Positions 25,715 through 33,370 of a DNA stretch of 41,485 nucleotides are shown piece by piece (positions within the stretch are counted from its first letter, which is position 1; every line of letters begins with the position of its first letter). The DNA comes from Prevotellaceae bacterium UBA4301. Lineage in GTDB: Bacteria; Bacteroidota; Bacteroidia; Bacteroidales; Bacteroidaceae. Made by a program: the position numbers and the translations under genes. Below the pieces are notes generated by a model that saw nothing but the letters and a program-made list of their open reading frames with translations, was not told the origin of the DNA and did no database searches. Where the stretch lies: assembly GCA_002395775.1 (NCBI GenBank), contig DGUV01000012.1, positions 7,343-48,827 of the forward strand, written 5' to 3'.

Positions 25715-26941
25715 TTATTCTTTGCCCAAAATAATATTAACCAGCGCCGTCACGTCGGCAATGGAGATGTTGTCGTCGCGATTAATGTCACCTAATGAGA
25801 TTACAGTTACTGGAAAAGGTGTACTTGACTGCCCATTTACCGTACAGGTTATGGTAGCGCTGCCTTGTTTTACACCTGTTACCACTCCATCGTTAGTTAC
25901 GGTGGCAACAAGAGGATCACTGCTTGTCCATGTAGCATTTGCAGCACTCGGATTTACAACAAGTGTTTGCGACGTTCCTGTCAGCAAGTTCAAAGAATTA
26001 GACGATACGGTCAAGTTGGTTGCAGAGGTAGAATCTCCTATTGTAACAATGTTGTGCGTGTCGGTCATTGGATATCGCTCTGAAGTAGCCGTTGAGAAAA
26101 TAATATTCTTAAGAGATATATAGGTTTCAGTATAAGGCCCCTCTGCCTTAGCGATAGTCCAATATGCTTTGTCGACAGACTTGGCAACAGTCTTGTCGGC
26201 GAAGCAAGTCGAACCTTCGATTATGCCGTTTGTGCCAATTACGCCTCTTGATTCGTTTAGTGTATAATAAAAGGCACCGTCAATTTCAACAGGAGTGGGG
26301 CAGATGAGCATCTTCTTTTCGACATTGGCAGACATTGTCCATCCGTTTGTTCCGGCAAAGCCCACGGCACCATCCTCGTTAATGAGGTAGTAACCACCTT
26401 GGTCTTCCTCTAATGTGAATGCTTGAACGGTATTGGAAATAATTACTTTGTCGTTGGGAGCATCCAAGGCCATGTACAGACCACTGGCTTTTTGTTGGAA
26501 GGTGTAGGCGACACCTGTCTTCAGATTGAACGTGGTCGTTCCCGATAACGAGTTACTAGCTTTCAATTTGAATGTTACCAGCGCCCCACTCGAGTCCTTG
26601 ATGGGTTGCACGGCATTTCCTATCGTCTGTGTTAGCATCAGGCGTACGGCACCGTCTGCCTGCACTGCAGACCCGATGGCCATGCGGCTTCTTGCACGGG
26701 TAGTGAGTGAAAATGTGAAGTATTCGTCATCTTCCTCATCGTACTGCTCCACCAACTCCAGTCCTTCCGGGAGATACATGTCTGCCTGAAAAGAGGCAAA
26801 GTTAGTCACATCGTTATCGAGCATAATGGAGACATCCACTGTTTCGCCTGGATTGATACTAAAATCATTGATGTATAATCTATTGTCTGCCATTGCATGC
26901 AGCGCAAGCAAACTGAATAGAATGGAAAAGATTTTTTTCAT
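25715..26941 (-). CDS. Secreted cohesin-like + Big2 Ig-like + dockerin protein (unit A)
   Basis: 408 residues with a signal peptide (MKKIFSILFSLLALHAMA). Residues about 20-165 form a cohesin-like domain (LYINDFSINPGETVDVSIML; ASFQADMYLPEGLEL; GALVTFKLKAS). Residues about 170-300 are an unassigned beta-rich region (AFTLEEDQGGYYLINEDGA). Residues about 305-385 form a Big2-type Ig-like domain (WTSSDPLVATVTNDGVVTG). The chain ends with a single dockerin-type repeat (GDINRDDNISIADVTALVNI) and stops at ILGKE, whereas the unit B and M6 proteins have two. The 3' end and downstream DNA are nearly identical to those of 21370-22077. It starts 12 bp after the upstream LRR gene. Confidence 0.85.
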   Translation of the reverse strand: MKKIFSILFSLLALHAMADNRLYINDFSINPGETVDVSIMLDNDVTNFASFQADMYLPEGLELVEQYDEEDDEYFTFSLTTRARSRMAIGSAVQADGAVRLMLTQTIGNAVQPIKDSSGALVTFKLKASNSLSGTTTFNLKTGVAYTFQQKASGLYMALDAPNDKVIISNTVQAFTLEEDQGGYYLINEDGAVGFAGTNGWTMSANVEKKMLICPTPVEIDGAFYYTLNESRGVIGTNGIIEGSTCFADKTVAKSVDKAYWTIAKAEGPYTETYISLKNIIFSTATSERYPMTDTHNIVTIGDSTSATNLTVSSNSLNLLTGTSQTLVVNPSAANATWTSSDPLVATVTNDGVVTGVKQGSATITCTVNGQSSTPFPVTVISLGDINRDDNISIADVTALVNIILGKE

Positions 26942-26953
26942 AGCTTTTATTAT

Positions 26954-29584
26954 TTACTTAATAGAAACTTTTTTCCCGTTAATAATATAGATTCCCTTCT
27001 TCAAATGACATTCTGTAACCCTACGACCAGTTAGGTCATAGCAGTTGTTCCCTGTTGGCATTATGCTCTCAATGTCGCTAATACCCGTAGGCAGTGTTCC
27101 ATGAACACCACTTAGATGCATTACAGATGTATTGGGTCTTACGAGAGTAATGCCCTCGATGTCTATGCCGCCAAATTCCTCCTTACTCTTGCTGGTCAGT
27201 TTCAGAGTCAGCAGACTGCGGTCGGCCAGGCTTACTGTTTTGCCGTCCAGCGTACCATACAACAATCGCCATGCACCGTTTTGGAGTTGTGCATAAGAGA
27301 GGTTGCGTGTCTGCTTTGTCTTGCTCATATTTGCCTCGTAGATTTCAATTCCCTCTGGCAGGGAGATGTCCATCTGGAAAGCAGAGAACGTGGGAGTATC
27401 ATGCAATAGTAATTCTACGAGGCCTTCTTCCGTCACATCCATTCCCATCCAAGGTGATGCCTGTTCGGTTGTCAGGGCCTTGATGGCATTAGCACTGTTG
27501 GCCTGGGGACCTTGATAGTTTCCAAAGAGGATGATGTTGGCTGCACCCAAATAGTCGGCTGCGTCCACATTGCTGTCTTGGGTTACATCGGCAGCAGCTT
27601 CATTGAATTCTGCAGGAGCCTGTTCCAGAATATAGTTAGCAATACTCAGGTAATCAGAAACGTCCACGGCATAGTCGCTGTTCACATCGCCATTGATGAA
27701 ATATTCAATGATTTCCTTAAACTCCTTCCAGTAATCTGCTGCCTCGTAGGCGGTTTTTGAGCCATACGGCACATACAGTGTGTCATTGGGACAACCGCTG
27801 AATGTGTCATTGAATATAGTAATTGGCGTCTTTGCATTTACCGTTACGGATGTCAGTCCAGTGCAGTTTTGGAACACACCTTGGCCAATGCCTGTTACGC
27901 TGTTTGGTATGTTGACAGATGTCAGTCCGCTGCAGCCAGAGAACGCATCAACCCAAATGCTTGTTACACTGTTTGGTATGTTGATTGATGTCAGTCCGCT
28001 GCAACCTTGGAACGCAGAACTGCCGATTGATGTTACGCTGTTAGGAATGTTGACAGATGTCAGTCCGCTGCAACCTTGGAACGCAGAACTGCCGATTGAT
28101 GTTACGCTGTTAGGAATGTTGACAGATGTCAGTCCACTGCAGCCATAGAAAGCATAATTACCAATGCTTGTTACGCTGTTAGGAATGTCGATTGATGTCA
28201 GTCCGCTGCAACCTTGGAACGCAGAACTGCCGATTGATGTTACGCTGTTAGGAATGTTGACAGATGTCAGTCCGCTGCAACCATAGAAAGTATCATTACC
28301 AATGCTTGTTACGCTGTTAGGAATGTTGACAGATGTCAGTCCGCTGCAGCCAGAGAAAGCACACTGGCCAATGCTTGTTACACTGTTTGGAATGTTGATA
28401 GATGTCAGTCCGCTGCAGCCATAGAACGCACACTGGCCAATGCTTGTTACGCTGTTTGGTATGTTGATTGATGTCAGTCCGCTGCATCCATAGAACGCAT
28501 AACTACCAATGCTTGTTACACTGTTTGGAATGTTGACAGATGTCAGTCCGCTGCAGCCAGAGAACGCAGAACTGCCGATTGATGTTACGCTGTTTGGAAT
28601 GTCGATTGATGTCAGACCAGTGCAACCAGAAAAAGCGCATTGGCCAATGCTTATTACGCTGTTTGGAATGTTGATTGATGTCAGTCCGCTGCAGCCATAG
28701 AACGCCCAACCGTCAATATAGAACACGGTGTTTGGGATGACTGAGTTTTGGCAACCGTACAATATAGTATTTGTACCTGTTTCTATAATGGCATTGCAAT
28801 TATCACGGGAATCGTATACCATATTCCCACTTTCAACTGTGATCGATGTCAGTCCGCTGCATCCATAGAACGCCCAACTGCCAATGCTTGTTACGCTGTT
28901 TGGTATGTCGATGGAAGTCAGTCCACTGCAATCATAGAAAGTATCATTACCAATGCTTGTTACGCTGTTTGGAATGTTGATAGATGTCAGTCCGCTGCAT
29001 CCATAGAACGCAGAACCACCAATGCTTGTTACGCTATTTGGAATGTTGATAGATGTTAGTCCGCTGCTGCTAGAGAATGCCCAAGCCTCAATACTTGCGA
29101 CACTGTTGGGAATGACGGTACTCTGGCAGCCTAGAAGCAATGTGTTGGATTCCGTCTCAATAATGGCATTACAATTATTACGGGAATCATATACCGTGTT
29201 CCCGCTTTCAACTGTAATTGATGCCAGTCCGCTGCAACCACCAAATGCACTACGCTGCCCTTTCCCAATGGAAGTGACACTGCTAGGTATGGTAATCGAT
29301 GTCAGTCCGCTGCATCCACTAAAGGTATAAGCGGATATTTCTGTTAATCCCGTAAAGTATTGCATTTCATCGAACGAGGTAATTCTGTAGTTACCATTGA
29401 AAACACTTCCTAGGCTAGTCACTGCTGCAGCCTCATCATAACTCAACTCTCCGTCGCCATTGGTATCCCAGTTGGCAACGCAGATTGCTTTGACATTAGC
29501 ATCAGCAAAGGTAATAATGTTGTCGCCTGCCCATGTGTTTAGCACCATGAAGCTAAATACGAAAAGAAATAATGTTTTTCTCAT
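26954..29584 (-). CDS. BspA-like LRR surface protein with near-identical repeats (unit A)
   Basis: 876 residues with a signal peptide. An EF-hand-like opening segment (ADANVKAICVANWDTNGDGE) precedes about 17 BspA/LRR_5 units of roughly 23 residues (consensus SINIPNSVTSIGSSAFYGCSGLT), interrupted by two VESGN..YDSR.NCNAIIET spacer units. After the repeats come a sheet-closing segment (LYVPYGSKTAYEAADYWKEF), dockerin-type motifs (GDVNSDYAVDVSDYLSIA; DVTQDSNVDAADYLGAA), a cohesin-like domain (about 720-835) and a short tail (CYDLTGRRVTECHLKKGIYI...). It is probably a surface adhesin. The repeats are near-identical at DNA level, implying recent expansion. The promoter and leader are copies of those of the other LRR gene. 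Confidence 0.9.
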   Translation of the reverse strand: MRKTLFLFVFSFMVLNTWAGDNIITFADANVKAICVANWDTNGDGELSYDEAAAVTSLGSVFNGNYRITSFDEMQYFTGLTEISAYTFSGCSGLTSITIPSSVTSIGKGQRSAFGGCSGLASITVESGNTVYDSRNNCNAIIETESNTLLLGCQSTVIPNSVASIEAWAFSSSSGLTSINIPNSVTSIGGSAFYGCSGLTSINIPNSVTSIGNDTFYDCSGLTSIDIPNSVTSIGSWAFYGCSGLTSITVESGNMVYDSRDNCNAIIETGTNTILYGCQNSVIPNTVFYIDGWAFYGCSGLTSINIPNSVISIGQCAFSGCTGLTSIDIPNSVTSIGSSAFSGCSGLTSVNIPNSVTSIGSYAFYGCSGLTSINIPNSVTSIGQCAFYGCSGLTSINIPNSVTSIGQCAFSGCSGLTSVNIPNSVTSIGNDTFYGCSGLTSVNIPNSVTSIGSSAFQGCSGLTSIDIPNSVTSIGNYAFYGCSGLTSVNIPNSVTSIGSSAFQGCSGLTSVNIPNSVTSIGSSAFQGCSGLTSINIPNSVTSIWVDAFSGCSGLTSVNIPNSVTGIGQGVFQNCTGLTSVTVNAKTPITIFNDTFSGCPNDTLYVPYGSKTAYEAADYWKEFKEIIEYFINGDVNSDYAVDVSDYLSIANYILEQAPAEFNEAAADVTQDSNVDAADYLGAANIILFGNYQGPQANSANAIKALTTEQASPWMGMDVTEEGLVELLLHDTPTFSAFQMDISLPEGIEIYEANMSKTKQTRNLSYAQLQNGAWRLLYGTLDGKTVSLADRSLLTLKLTSKSKEEFGGIDIEGITLVRPNTSVMHLSGVHGTLPTGISDIESIMPTGNNCYDLTGRRVTECHLKKGIYIINGKKVSIK
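27840..29080 (-). repeat. 69-bp direct repeat array coding for LRR units
   Basis: Within the LRR gene, units of about 69 bp (plus-strand reading: GTTACGCTGTTTGGAATGTT, GATGTCAGTCCGCTGCA, and so on) recur about 17 times with few substitutions. The array is interrupted near 28,720-28,850. In-frame gain or loss of units by recombination or slippage is expected. Confidence 0.85.
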
Positions 29585-29655
29585 AGAATAATTGTTTTAT
29601 TTTATTATGTATATCAATACTTGGAAAGAATAGAAGCTAGATACAACGCAAGTGT

Positions 29656-29694
29656 GGGCCTTTCAGCATTCTTCTTACTGGAAGGTCTTTTTTT
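29656..29694. promoter_or_regulatory. Leader hairpin with T-run, copy 2
   Basis: Same structure as 25340-25379: GGGCCTTTCAG, an 11-base loop, CTGGAAGGTC and seven T on the plus strand. One C is missing relative to copy 1, which breaks any shared short reading frame but keeps the stem. Confidence 0.5.
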
Positions 29695-29741
29695 CGTTTA
29701 TAAGTAGTGCCATTGCGAGTCGATTTTTCATGATAGTGCGG

Positions 29742-29749
29742 CAAAGATA
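29742..29749 (-). promoter_or_regulatory. Promoter -7 element for unit A LRR gene
   Basis: Minus-strand TATCTTTG fits TAnnTTTG. It is the duplicate of the element at 25427-25434 and has the same spacing to the upstream repeat sites and to the ATG. Confidence 0.65.
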
Positions 29750-29760
29750 GTGAAAAAGTG

Positions 29761-29810
29761 TGGTACCAGATTGGTCCAATTTGGTCCAATATGGTAAGGT
29801 TTTTGGTCCA
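29761..29810 (-). promoter_or_regulatory. Phased TTGGTCCA repeat sites upstream of unit A promoter
   Basis: TGGTACCA (29761-29768), then TTGGTCCA at 29771, 29781 and, after a gap with ATGGTAAGG, at 29803. The 10-bp steps and the position next to the -7 element match copy 1. The third site has shifted while its sequence is kept, which argues for function. Confidence 0.6.
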
Positions 29811-29894
29811 AAATACATAAAATCTTCTTCATGGGCTTTACGCCTTCTCTCCCGATGAGTCAAAAATCTGCGATTTCATCGAGGAAAAAGAGAC

Positions 29895-29980
29895 GGCCCC
29901 TCTCCCCCTTCCTCCGTCGCAAGCTCCCCAACGCTAACGCCTAACTTGCGTTGCCCCCCGTTGGGAGGAGGGCTTGCCTT
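29895..29980. repeat. GC-rich palindromic repeat element
   Basis: An 86-bp element starting GGCCCCTCTCCCCC and ending AGGGCTTGCCTT, with an internal CGCAAGCTCCCCAACGCTAA. It is the inverted counterpart of about 25622-25707, so unit A is bracketed by inverted copies. It is a REP- or MITE-like element without an open frame. Confidence 0.7.
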
Positions 29981-30129
29981 AGACACTAAATTAAAAGAGA
30001 AAAGAGAAAAGATAAGAAGAGAAAAGTGAATAAACATTAAACGATTTACCTCGTTAACCCGTTAACCCATTAACCCGTTAACCTGTTAACCTTTTAACCT
30101 GTTAACCTTTTAACCTGTTAACCCTTTAT
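29981..30129. repeat. Tandem repeats: purine heptads and nine 8-bp GTTAACCC units
   Basis: AAAAGAG-type heptads (about 29993-30026) are followed at 30053-30124 by nine 8-bp units (GTTAACCC, GTTAACCC, ATTAACCC, GTTAACCT and variants). The array abuts the 3' end of the minus-strand gene at 30130. No coding potential is seen. Confidence 0.8.
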
Positions 30130-31014
30130 TTAGTTATGGTAACGTTCGAGGTCTTTCAGGTGGTCGATATCTACATCATTCTGGATGCGTTTCCATACTT
30201 GTCGCGTGGTGTCGGACTCGGCAGAGAGGCGATAGACACCAAGGAAGACATAGGTGCTGTCGAAAAGGTTTTTCATGAAGGTAAGGAGGACAGGACATTC
30301 GCTTATGGCACTGATGTAGCGTCGTTTGTTGAAGATTGCCACTTGAGCGAGGGAGGCGGAGTCGTTGGGAAGGTCGTCGGGGTAATAATATGTAGTGATG
30401 GACGGCATTAAGCTGTCGGGATTGCCTTCGTTGTGCCATACATGGTGCTCGTATTCCGGTGCCCAGAAGTAGATGCATGGGTACTCAGGATGCCGGGTGT
30501 AGTATGGGAGGTGCGGATCGGGCTCGAGGCCGAAGAGTTTGAAATATTCTTCATAACTGGCGAAGTGGGTGCCACGATACAGAATGTTGGGTTTTGGTGT
30601 CCGAAGGCCTCGAATAGCGAAAGGAAGGGAGATGAGGAGTAGGAGGCCCAAGACAATAAATAATAAAGAATGGAGTGTGAAGAAGGGTTTTCTGGCGGAA
30701 GGTTGTGTAGGTGACTGAACTGGTGAGATGCTGGGCTTATCGTCGACAGGGTCTTCATCTGCCGCCGAGAATGCATCGAAATCGGAATAACCGAGGAACC
30801 GGGCAAGGATGTTGAGGGTGGTGATGCTGATTTGGGAATCAGTGTCGTGGAGATAGCCCCAGACTCGCTTGAGAGTGGTGGGGCTGATGTTTTCATGGAG
30901 TTGCTCGAAGATGCGTCCGGACAGGAAGCCGAAGTCACGGGGCTTCTGAATCTTCCTGCCGACGGCTTCTTCGATGGATTCGCGGAGACTGGTTATGTCT
31001 GAGGGTTTCGCCAT
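30130..31014 (-). CDS. HTH-like/transmembrane protein of unknown function
   Basis: 294 residues, not recognised as a characterised family. The N-terminal about 75 residues carry a pattern I associate with many Bacteroidetes proteins (DFGFLSGRIFEQLHENISPTTLKRVWGYL, then STLNILARFLGY-like TTLNILARFLGYSDFDAF), which looks like a small helical, possibly DNA-binding, module. A Pro/Ser-rich linker (about 85-108) precedes one transmembrane helix (about 113-133, LLFIVLGLLLLISLPFAI). The remaining about 160 residues would lie outside the membrane and contain many aromatic residues (YFKLFGLEPDPHLPYY). A membrane-tethered regulator or sensor is possible. It is 19 bp downstream of the antiporter gene. 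Confidence 0.7.
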   Translation of the reverse strand: MAKPSDITSLRESIEEAVGRKIQKPRDFGFLSGRIFEQLHENISPTTLKRVWGYLHDTDSQISITTLNILARFLGYSDFDAFSAADEDPVDDKPSISPVQSPTQPSARKPFFTLHSLLFIVLGLLLLISLPFAIRGLRTPKPNILYRGTHFASYEEYFKLFGLEPDPHLPYYTRHPEYPCIYFWAPEYEHHVWHNEGNPDSLMPSITTYYYPDDLPNDSASLAQVAIFNKRRYISAISECPVLLTFMKNLFDSTYVFLGVYRLSAESDTTRQVWKRIQNDVDIDHLKDLERYHN

Positions 31015-31033
31015 GCCTGGGCCTTGTTATGGT

Positions 31034-32326
31034 TTAGATGCAGAGTATCTGCACTAGGACATAGACGGGGAGAAGGATGATGAGGGAGAAGCGGAACATG
31101 TAGCCGAAGAAGGAGGGCATCTTGATGCCGCTCTCCTCGGCTATGCTCTTGACCATGAAGTTGGGGCCGTTGCCAATGTAGGTCATGGCTCCGAAGAAGA
31201 CGGCACCCATGCAGATGGCCTTGAGATAGACCTCGCTGATGCCTGCCACTGCCGTTCCGACGATGGGAAGGGAGGTGGCGGTGGCGTGGAATACCATGGC
31301 CGTGGGGGCATTGTCGAGGAAGGCGGAGAGGGAACCTGTGGCATAGACGAACTCCCAGGGATGCTGGACGGGCAGGGGATGCTGCTCGAGGAACATGAGG
31401 GCGGGGGTCATGGTGGCAAAGATGCCGAGGAAGACGCAGGCTACCTCAAGGATGGGTGTCCAGGAGAAGTGGTTGTCGAGGCGCACTTGCTTCTTCGTGG
31501 TCAGTACGGAGAGGGCGATGATGAGGATGAAGGCCCATTCGCGCAGAAGGCGGAGATACCAGGGGGCATCCTCGGCGCCCATGGCGGGGATGTAGGTGGA
31601 GTTGATGAACATGGTGCTTGCCACGACGCACAGAATCCAGAAGATGTTGATGAGGCCCGTGGCTGTGACCTTTACCTGCTCGCGATAGTCGGCTGAGATG
31701 AGGTGCCAGGGTTCCTTCTTATAATAATAGGTATCGATGCACCAGTATATGGCCAGGAGCAGGCCTCCCGTGAGGGCCCATTCGGGCAGCATGTGCATGA
31801 ACCAGCCGAAGGGGGCTCCCTTCTGGAAGAGCAGGAAGAGTGGGGGATCACCCAGGGGGGTGAGCAGACCGCCACAGTTGGCCACGATGGCGATGAAGAA
31901 CATGACGGTGTGGGCCTTGTACTGGCGCTGGCTGATGGTCTGCAGGAGCAGGCGGATGAGGAGCATGGCGGCGCCTGTGGTGCCCATGAAAGAGGCAAGC
32001 ACCCAACCGAGGGCTATGATGAGGGTGTTGGTGGTGGGGGTGGCTTGCATGTCGCCCTTGATGCAGATGCCTCCCGTGGTTGTGAACAGGGCCATGAGGA
32101 GGAGGATGAAGGGGACGTAGTCGTAGATCATCTGGTGTTCCAGCTCGTGCGACATTCCATGCAGGCAGAGCCATATACCCACAGGGACGCCCAGCAGTAG
32201 GGAAACGAGCAGTTTATGACGGTTTTCTTCCCACCATTCGCCCCACTTGGTCAGGGGCAGTATGGCGATGATAAGTAGTTGCGCGGCAAAGGGAACGAGC
32301 ATCCACGCGGGTATCATGTGTGTCAT
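31034..32326 (-). CDS. NhaD-type sodium:proton antiporter
   Basis: 430-residue polytopic inner-membrane protein with about 11-12 hydrophobic segments, of the ion-transporter superfamily that includes citrate transporters and NhaD. Family-typical stretches are GGICIKGD, NTLIIALGWVLASFMGTTGAAMLL, NCGGLLTPLGDPPLFLLF, and near the end SAFLDNAPTAMVF and GAMTYIGNGPNFMVKSIAEE. The paired P-L-G-D-P and D-N-A-P-T motifs fit the two re-entrant half-sites of this fold. It probably expels Na+ for H+. It follows rsgA after a 69-bp gap filled with heptad repeats. Confidence 0.88.
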   Translation of the reverse strand: MTHMIPAWMLVPFAAQLLIIAILPLTKWGEWWEENRHKLLVSLLLGVPVGIWLCLHGMSHELEHQMIYDYVPFILLLMALFTTTGGICIKGDMQATPTTNTLIIALGWVLASFMGTTGAAMLLIRLLLQTISQRQYKAHTVMFFIAIVANCGGLLTPLGDPPLFLLFQKGAPFGWFMHMLPEWALTGGLLLAIYWCIDTYYYKKEPWHLISADYREQVKVTATGLINIFWILCVVASTMFINSTYIPAMGAEDAPWYLRLLREWAFILIIALSVLTTKKQVRLDNHFSWTPILEVACVFLGIFATMTPALMFLEQHPLPVQHPWEFVYATGSLSAFLDNAPTAMVFHATATSLPIVGTAVAGISEVYLKAICMGAVFFGAMTYIGNGPNFMVKSIAEESGIKMPSFFGYMFRFSLIILLPVYVLVQILCI

Positions 32327-32332
32327 ATTAAT

Positions 32333-32402
32333 GTTTAACGTTTAACGTTTAATGGTTAGTGTATTTAGTTCTGTTTAATGGTTAATGGTTAATGGTTAAT
32401 GT
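32333..32402. repeat. Two heptad arrays between nhaD and rsgA
   Basis: GTTTAAC, GTTTAAC, GTTTAAT (32333-32353) and about four TTAATGG units (32374-32402). The second array overlaps the 3' end of rsgA: the TAA stop (32396-32398, minus strand) and the last His codon lie inside a repeat unit. Confidence 0.75.
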
Positions 32403-33331
32403 TGGTCGCCGCGATAGCGGTCTTCGTCTTTGTCCTGAAGCATGCTCAGGTAGGAGGTGAAGCGGCTGGGCGCGATGAGTCCCTGCTGGAGGGCTTGGCG
32501 CACGGCGCAACCGGGTTCGCGGGTGTGGGTGCAGTCCTGGAAGCGGCACTGCTGTCCGGTGAGGAATATTTCGCGGAAGTAGTGGGGGAGTTCGGTGGGC
32601 TGAATGTCGAAGGTGCCGAAGCCCTTGATGCCCGGGGTGTCGATGAGCTGGCCTCCGTTGGGGAGGGTGAACATCTGACTGAAGGTGGTGGTGTGCTGCC
32701 CGGTGTCGTGGCTTTGGCTGATGTGGGCGGTGGCCACGTCGAGTCCGGGGATGAGGTGGTTGAGGAGGGTGCTCTTGCCCACGCCGCTGTTGCCGGAGAG
32801 GAGGGTGGTCTTACCGGAGAGTAGACTGTCCAGTTGTTCAAGTCCCTGGCCCTGAAGCACGGAGCAGGCAAGGCAGTGGTAGTCGAGACTTTGGTAGAGT
32901 TGGATGAGGCTGTGCATCTCGGCGGTCTCCTGAGGGGTGTAGAGGTCAGTCTTGTTGAAGAGCAGGATGACGGGGATGCGGTAGGCCTCGGCCACGGCCA
33001 GGAAGCGGTCGAGGAAGGTGGTGCTGACGGCGGGGTGGGCGATGGTGACGAGGAGAAGGACCTGGTCGATGTTGGCGGCCAGGATGTGGCTTTGCTTTGA
33101 GAGGTTGGAGGCGCGGCGTATGATGTAGTTGCGGCGGTCGAGGACTTCCGAGATGAGTGCCGTGCCTTCGGGATTGGGAACGATGGTCACCCGGTCGCCC
33201 ACGGCCACTGGGTTGGTGGAGCGAATGCCGCGGAGGCGGAAGTTTCCCTTCACCTTACACTGAAAGAGTTGGTCGTCGTCGGTTCGAACGACGTACCAAC
33301 TACCCGTATTTCTGATGACAGTGCCTGTCAC
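32396..33331 (-). CDS. rsgA: Ribosome small-subunit-dependent GTPase A
   Basis: 311-residue circularly permuted GTPase that helps the final maturation of 30S subunits. Order: N-terminal OB domain (to about residue 70, FRLRGIRSTNPVAVGDRV), the NKTD guanine-specificity motif, then the P-loop GNSGVGKSTLLN, the DTPG switch II (LIDTPGIKGFG), and a C-terminal zinc-binding motif (CRFQDCTHTREPGC). The start is GTG at 33331; the resulting N-terminus (TGTVIRNTGSWYVV) matches relatives, so a later ATG is unlikely. Both ends touch heptad repeats. It lies 39 bp after frr. Confidence 0.95.
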   Translation of the reverse strand: MTGTVIRNTGSWYVVRTDDDQLFQCKVKGNFRLRGIRSTNPVAVGDRVTIVPNPEGTALISEVLDRRNYIIRRASNLSKQSHILAANIDQVLLLVTIAHPAVSTTFLDRFLAVAEAYRIPVILLFNKTDLYTPQETAEMHSLIQLYQSLDYHCLACSVLQGQGLEQLDSLLSGKTTLLSGNSGVGKSTLLNHLIPGLDVATAHISQSHDTGQHTTTFSQMFTLPNGGQLIDTPGIKGFGTFDIQPTELPHYFREIFLTGQQCRFQDCTHTREPGCAVRQALQQGLIAPSRFTSYLSMLQDKDEDRYRGDQH

Positions 33332-33364
33332 TAATCTCTAATCCCTAATCTCTAATCCTAATCC
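33331..33364. repeat. Heptad array (CTAATCC/CTAATCT) between frr and rsgA
   Basis: CTAATCT, CTAATCC, CTAATCT, CTAATC, CTAATCC in direct succession (34 bp), filling most of the 39-bp gap and touching the GTG start of rsgA. On the minus strand it occupies the place where a ribosome-binding site would sit. Confidence 0.78.
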
Positions 33365-33370
33365 AAAGGA

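Larger units (their letters stand above)
21303..29903. repeat. Tandem duplication of an approximately 4.3-kb LRR-cohesin/dockerin unit
   Basis: Unit B (about 21303-25590) and unit A (about 25591-29903) share the same order: downstream GC palindrome, cohesin/dockerin gene, LRR gene, leader, promoter, and GGCCCCTCTCCC at the far end. The ends are nearly identical while the gene middles differ strongly. At 25590/25591 the upstream end of B (AAAGACGGCCCCTCTCCCC) meets the downstream end of A (TCATCAGCTGCGAGCGCT). Confidence 0.7.

Noticed and set aside
27840..29080. CRISPR-like regular repeats
   Set aside because: Repeats are 69-bp, in frame, contiguous and encode leucine-rich repeats; there are no unique spacers and no cas genes.
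28503..29330. Several plus-strand open frames of 60-122 codons opposite the LRR gene
   Set aside because: They repeat the same translated unit because they are the complement of the 69-bp array; no start signals or independent conservation.
30053..30124. CRISPR remnant or replication iterons
   Set aside because: Eight-bp units without spacers and no initiator gene nearby; better read as a simple tandem repeat.
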